A stretch of DNA of 8,975 bases from Bacillota bacterium. Its GTDB lineage: Bacteria; Bacillota; DTU030. Positions 5,636-8,975 of the stretch are shown here, in pieces (position 1 is the first letter of the stretch; each line of letters begins with the position of its first letter). The stretch covers positions 1 through 8,975 of the forward strand of contig DUTA01000027.1 of the NCBI GenBank assembly GCA_012842325.1, written 5' to 3'. Below the pieces are notes generated by a model. It worked only from the letters and a program-made list of their open reading frames with translations. It did no database searches and was not told the DNA's origin. The translations under genes and the position numbers were made by a program.

Positions 5636-7723
5636 TCAGCCTTGTTCCTTTTCTTTTTGGGCCTGGGCGATTATGGCCTCTGCTGTCCGCGCCGGTACTT
5701 CTTCATAATGGTCGAAGGACATTTCAAAACTACCCCGGCCCTGGGTAAGGGAGCGGAGATCGATGGCGTACTTGGACAGTTCCGCCAGCGGGACCTGGGC
5801 TTTGATCAGTTGCATTCCGCCCTTGGGCTCCATCCCCAAAATGCGGCCCCGTTTGGCATTCAGGTCTCCGATGACATCACCCATGTAAGCCTCGGGGACC
5901 AGGACCTCCAGGTTCATGATGGGCTCCAGCAAGACCGGGTTGGCCTGTTCCATTCCTTTTTTAAAGGCTTGGATGGCAGCGATCTTGAAAGCCAGTTCCG
6001 AGGAATCGACGGTATGGTAAGAGCCGTCGTACAGGTTAACTTTAAAGTCGACGACGGGATAACCAGCCAGAATCCCCTCTTCCATAGCTTCCCGAATACC
6101 CTTTTCCACGGCGGGGATGTACTGTTTGGGTACGGCACCACCGAAAATACTCTCTTCGAAAATAAATCCTGACCCTTCCGGTAGGGGTGTCATCTCAATC
6201 CAAACATGACCGTACTGGCCGTGCCCGCCGGTCTGTTTCTTGTGCTTGCCTTCCACCTTGACGGCCTTGCGGAAGGTTTCCCGGTAGGGGACCTTGGGCG
6301 TCTTTGTTTCCACTTCAACACCAAATTTCCGTTTTAGGCGGTCTATGGTTACCTCCAGGTGGACATCCCCCATGCCGGAGAGAATGAGTTCCCTGGTTTC
6401 TGTCCGCTTCTCAATTTTCAGGGTGGGATCCTCTTCCACCAGCCGCGCCAGGCCTGTACTCAGTTTGTCTTCATCCCCCTGGGATTTGGCAAAGAGGGCC
6501 AGTGAATAGGAGGGATTGGGAAATTCAATGGGAGGCAGCAGGATGGGGTTGTCCCTTTCGCCCAGACTGTCCCCGGTACTGGTTTCCTGGAGCTTGGCCA
6601 CAGCCCCAATATCGCCGGCCACAATCCGTTCTACACCTACCTGCTGTTTGCCCCGGGGGATGAAGAGCTGCCCGACCCGTTCCATCTTTTCCTTGTTCAC
6701 GTTGTAGACCTGGCTGTCGGAGTTAAAAACCCCGGAATATACCCGGAAGTAGGTCAGCTTGCCGACAAAGGGGTCGGCCATGGTCTTAAAAACAAGGGCT
6801 GCCAGGGGTCCCTCGGCACTGGGCTCAATGGTAATCTCTTCCCCTGTTTTCTTGTTGGTAGCGACAATGGCTTCCACATCCTGGGGGGAAGGCAGACAGG
6901 CAATGATGGCATCCATTAAAGGCTGTACCCCAATATTGGCCAGGGCGGAACCACAGAGGACAGGAATAATGGTGCCGGCAATGGTACCGACCCGCAGTCC
7001 CCTGGTAATCTCTTCGGTGGTAAGGGTTTCCCCCTCCAGGTATTTCATTACCAGTTCGTCATCGGTTTCGGCTACGGCTTCGATGAGTTTTTCCCTGTAG
7101 CTTTCCGCCTCAGCCTGCAGCTCGGCCGGAATTTCCCCCACAGTGTAGTCCTTGCCCTTCTTTGGATCATAGAGGATGGCCTTCATGTTTACCAGGTCGA
7201 TGACCCCGCGGAAATTGGCTTCACTGCCGATGGGCAGCTGCACGGCCACAGCCTTGTTGGACAGTTGTTCCTGCACCTGGGTTAAAGCCCGGTCGAAATT
7301 GGCATTTTCCCGGTCCAACTTGTTGATAAATACCAAACGGGGTAAATTGTACTCATCGGCATACTGCCAGACCTTTTCTGTGTGTACTTCAACCCCGGAA
7401 ACGGCACAGACCAGGACCACCGCCCCGTCTACCACCCGGAGGGTACCCTTTACATCGCCGACAAAATCGGCATATCCGGGTGTATCGATGAGGTTTATTT
7501 TGTGATCCTGCCAGAGGCAGGGGGCCAGGGTGGCATTGATGGTTATTTTTCTCTTTATCTCATCGGGGTCATAATCAACGACAGAGGACCCGTCGTCCAC
7601 ACGACCCAGCCGGTCTGTTGCCCCGGAATTATAGAGCATTGCTTCCGTCAGGCTTGTTTTCCCAGCTCCGCCGTGGGAGATCAACCCCACGTTCCGCAAT
7701 TGCCGAATATTATACTCTTTCAC
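5636..7723 (-). CDS. fusA: Elongation factor G paralogue (EF-G2-like translational GTPase)
   Basis: A 695-residue translational GTPase with the full EF-G layout: G domain (about 1-290), domain II (about 303-395), III (400-475), IV (476-598) and V (600-685). G motifs: HGGAGKTS (17-24), T61 in RKITINAT, DTPGYADF (80-87), NKLD (134-137) and CGSA (257-260). Canonical EF-G has AHIDAGKT, RGITI and DTPGH; the changed forms here mark the EF-G2 group (paralogues alongside the housekeeping fusA). The switch II catalytic histidine is Y84. Domain IV keeps its tip features, including GQYGHV (502-507) and GSYHTVDSSELAF (567-579), so ribosome binding in the A site is plausible. The start is GTG at 7723, with GGGGGAG five bases upstream; a longer reading to a TTG at 7810 adds 29 residues with no family match and no ribosome site. 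Role: translocation or ribosome rescue/recycling is possible; the exact function of this group is unsettled. Confidence 0.93.
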   Translation of the reverse strand: MKEYNIRQLRNVGLISHGGAGKTSLTEAMLYNSGATDRLGRVDDGSSVVDYDPDEIKRKITINATLAPCLWQDHKINLIDTPGYADFVGDVKGTLRVVDGAVVLVCAVSGVEVHTEKVWQYADEYNLPRLVFINKLDRENANFDRALTQVQEQLSNKAVAVQLPIGSEANFRGVIDLVNMKAILYDPKKGKDYTVGEIPAELQAEAESYREKLIEAVAETDDELVMKYLEGETLTTEEITRGLRVGTIAGTIIPVLCGSALANIGVQPLMDAIIACLPSPQDVEAIVATNKKTGEEITIEPSAEGPLAALVFKTMADPFVGKLTYFRVYSGVFNSDSQVYNVNKEKMERVGQLFIPRGKQQVGVERIVAGDIGAVAKLQETSTGDSLGERDNPILLPPIEFPNPSYSLALFAKSQGDEDKLSTGLARLVEEDPTLKIEKRTETRELILSGMGDVHLEVTIDRLKRKFGVEVETKTPKVPYRETFRKAVKVEGKHKKQTGGHGQYGHVWIEMTPLPEGSGFIFEESIFGGAVPKQYIPAVEKGIREAMEEGILAGYPVVDFKVNLYDGSYHTVDSSELAFKIAAIQAFKKGMEQANPVLLEPIMNLEVLVPEAYMGDVIGDLNAKRGRILGMEPKGGMQLIKAQVPLAELSKYAIDLRSLTQGRGSFEMSFDHYEEVPARTAEAIIAQAQKEKEQG

Positions 7724-7765
7724 ATTATCTCCCCCTTGTTGTGTTTCACTTTCTGCATCCTTGAA

Positions 7766-7829
7766 GGAAAGATATTCGCCTTCGGACGAAGTATTTCCTT
7801 CCCCCGGCAAGAAAATCGTCCGGGAAATA
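7766..7829 (-). promoter_or_regulatory. EF-G2 leader with two competing inverted repeats
   Basis: The 127 bases between the M42 peptidase and EF-G2 hold three related arms. TATTTCC/GGAAATA (7823-7829 with 7792-7798) is a perfect seven-base inverted repeat, extended by CCG/CGG next to it. The arm at 7787-7798 can instead pair, imperfectly, with 7766-7778. The two folds share an arm and exclude each other, as in attenuators, but no T tract follows either. A promoter was looked for and not found with confidence. The role is unproven. Confidence 0.35.
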
Positions 7830-7850
7830 GGAATTTATCTTCCTGGGCCC

Positions 7851-8855
7851 CTACAAGGACGAAAATAAATCCCTGTGCTGTAAAAAGCTGCATAAAAGGT
7901 CGACTGAATTTTGCAAATCCCGGTAATCGATGATTTCTGCCGGGCTGTGGATGTAGCGGGTGGGCAGGGAAATTACGCCCGTCGGGATTCCTTCTCCGGT
8001 AAGATGGATAGAACCCGCATCGGTACCACCCCTTTCCAGTATCTCCAATTGGTAGGGTATGCCATGTAACCTGGCCGTTTCTTCCAGCAGATCCTTGACC
8101 CGGGGATGGCTGATAAAGGACCTGTCCTTTACTTTAATGGCCGGGCCCTTGCCCAGTTTGACGGCCATTACCGGAGCTTCCGGGGTATCGCCGGTCCGGG
8201 TCACATCCACAACCAGGGCCAGATCGGGCTGGAGCTGATAGGCGGCCGTCCGGGCTCCCCTTAAGCCCACCTCCTCCTGCACGGTAAAAACAAAATCTAT
8301 CTGGTAATCGACAGGGGGCAGGTTCCGGATCACTTCCAGCAGCACGGTGCAGCTGGCCCGGTTGTCCAGGGCTTTCCCCATAAGGCGGTGGCCCTGGACG
8401 GAGAAATGGGGAGCGAAGACAGCCATGCTGCCGATGGGACAGCTTTCCTCCGCCTCAGCTTTGGAGGCGGCGCCGATGTCGATGAAGAGTTTATCCAGTT
8501 TCAGCTCTTCTTTGTCCTTTAGCTTCTCCCTGCCGATGGTGCCGACGGTTCCATCGGCAAAGACCACCCTTGCTCCCAGGAGAATCCTGGGGTCGTGGCC
8601 ACCCACCGGGGTGAAACGGAGGAAACCGCTGTCATCGATGTGGGTTACCAGGAGAGCAATCTCATCCATATGGGCGGCCAGGAGCAGGCGCTTTTCCCCG
8701 CCCGGCCTGGTCGCGATCAGGTTGCCCAGGGCATCGGTTTTGAGATGTAAATTCTTCTCCAGGGCTGTCAGCTCTTTGCACAGCTGGGAGCGGATTTCTT
8801 CCTCCCTCCCCGAAGGGCCGTAGGTTTGGCTCAACCGCGCCAGGGTGTCTTTCAT
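7851..8855 (-). CDS. M42-family metallo-aminopeptidase (TET/glucanase-like), complete
   Basis: A cytoplasmic zinc or cobalt aminopeptidase that trims N-terminal residues from peptides; family members often form 12-subunit tetrahedral shells. The 334-residue protein has all expected active-site residues: H62 and D64 (AAHMDEIA), D164 (GKALDNR, the bridging Asp), E194 and E195 (TVQEEVG, catalytic base then ligand), D217 (VVDVT) and H303 (RYIHSP). The insert around residues 85-160 matches the small dimerisation domain of the family. Length is slightly short of the usual 340-360 but complete. The ATG at 8855 overlaps the TGA of the preceding M42 gene (ATGA), and GGAGGAG lies nine bases upstream within that gene, so translation is probably coupled. 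Older annotations call such proteins endoglucanase or cellulase M; the motifs support a peptidase. Substrate preference cannot be read from the sequence. Confidence 0.94.
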   Translation of the reverse strand: MKDTLARLSQTYGPSGREEEIRSQLCKELTALEKNLHLKTDALGNLIATRPGGEKRLLLAAHMDEIALLVTHIDDSGFLRFTPVGGHDPRILLGARVVFADGTVGTIGREKLKDKEELKLDKLFIDIGAASKAEAEESCPIGSMAVFAPHFSVQGHRLMGKALDNRASCTVLLEVIRNLPPVDYQIDFVFTVQEEVGLRGARTAAYQLQPDLALVVDVTRTGDTPEAPVMAVKLGKGPAIKVKDRSFISHPRVKDLLEETARLHGIPYQLEILERGGTDAGSIHLTGEGIPTGVISLPTRYIHSPAEIIDYRDLQNSVDLLCSFLQHRDLFSSL

Positions 8856-8975
8856 TGTTGGCCACTCCTCCTTCCGGGGGCTTTGGTCAAGAAGCCGTGG
8901 ATAAGTTCAATCAGGTGTCGGTAGTCGCCCAGGTCCAGCACGGAGGCGGGAGAGTGAAGGTAGCGGCAGGGCACG
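8852..8975 (-). CDS. M42-family metallopeptidase, C-terminal end only
   Basis: The last 40 codons of a gene entering from the right edge. The reading VPCRYLHSPA at its beginning holds the RY(L/I)HSP motif with the C-terminal metal-binding histidine of M42 peptidases, followed by a helix DLGDYRHLIELIHGF like that in the neighbouring gene (DYRDLQNSVDLL). The tail KAPGRRSGQQ is polar and ends at TGA (8852-8854), which overlaps the ATG of the next M42 gene by the ATGA arrangement. It is a distinct paralogue and not a duplicate fragment, since the two tails differ at most positions outside the motif. The two may form a mixed aminopeptidase complex, as reported for M42 enzymes in some archaea, but that is a guess. 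Most of the gene lies outside the window. Confidence 0.85.
   Translation of the reverse strand, partial: VPCRYLHSPASVLDLGDYRHLIELIHGFLTKAPGRRSGQQ

Noticed and set aside
7724..7810. Extended start of EF-G2 at a TTG (7810), giving 724 residues
   Set aside because: The extra 29 residues show no EF-G similarity, lack a ribosome site, and the GTG at 7723 has GGGGGAG at five bases and gives the usual family length.
7382..7933. Plus-strand frame of 183 residues crossing the EF-G2 leader
   Set aside because: Antisense of the EF-G2 start, the leader and the end of the M42 gene; no supporting motif.
1..8975. tRNA, rRNA, CRISPR, insertion sequence, SAM riboswitch
   Set aside because: No cloverleaf, rRNA-like sequence, regular direct repeats, transposase or known riboswitch core was seen; a SAM riboswitch was considered because of the methionine-related genes, but no suitable leader precedes them.

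Overview
This window reads as ordinary chromosome of a Gram-positive anaerobe, most likely a thermophilic Clostridia-class member of the Moorella/Thermanaeromonas type. That placement is an inference from gene content, strong AGGAGG-type ribosome sites, GTG starts and moderately GC-rich coding sequence; no rRNA or marker comparison was possible. All genes lie on the minus strand, so the biological reading order runs from high to low coordinates.

Reading from the right edge: (1) the last 40 codons of an M42-family metallopeptidase (8852-8975), whose TGA overlaps the ATG of a complete second M42 aminopeptidase (7851-8855). (2) A 127-base leader with competing inverted repeats. (3) An elongation factor G paralogue of the EF-G2 type (5636-7723), in which the switch II histidine is a tyrosine. 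(4) A gap of about 110 bases with a terminator-like hairpin. (5) A PHP-domain metallohydrolase (4471 to about 5526) with no standard start codon in front of its first metal motif. (6) A compact run surE - mtnP - mtnA - mtaD (479-4445) with gaps of 15-30 bases. (7) A 3' region of about 110 bases ending in an intrinsic terminator (326-370), then an AT-rich leader and the first 72 codons of a class I glutamine amidotransferase of the PuuD/peptidase C26 family (1-216).

The core of the window is a purine-nucleoside salvage cassette. MtaD deaminates methylthioadenosine (MTA), S-adenosylhomocysteine or related 5'-modified adenosines. The MtnP-family enzyme cleaves the nucleoside with phosphate, and MtnA isomerises the resulting 5-substituted ribose-1-phosphate to the ribulose form. 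The phosphorylase lacks both aspartates that MTA phosphorylases use to recognise adenine (it has Asn208 and Ala210), so the operon probably runs MTA to methylthioinosine to methylthioribose-1-phosphate plus hypoxanthine. No mtnB, aldolase or other downstream salvage gene is present, so the fate of the ribulose phosphate is left open. SurE heads the run and could supply or trim nucleotides.

I see no mobile element, CRISPR array, tRNA or rRNA gene. Nothing here is clearly a wholly new system. The most informative points are the inosine-type phosphorylase, its C-terminal Cys-x-Cys motif, the PHP gene with a GTT codon where a start is expected, and the EF-G2 switch II change.
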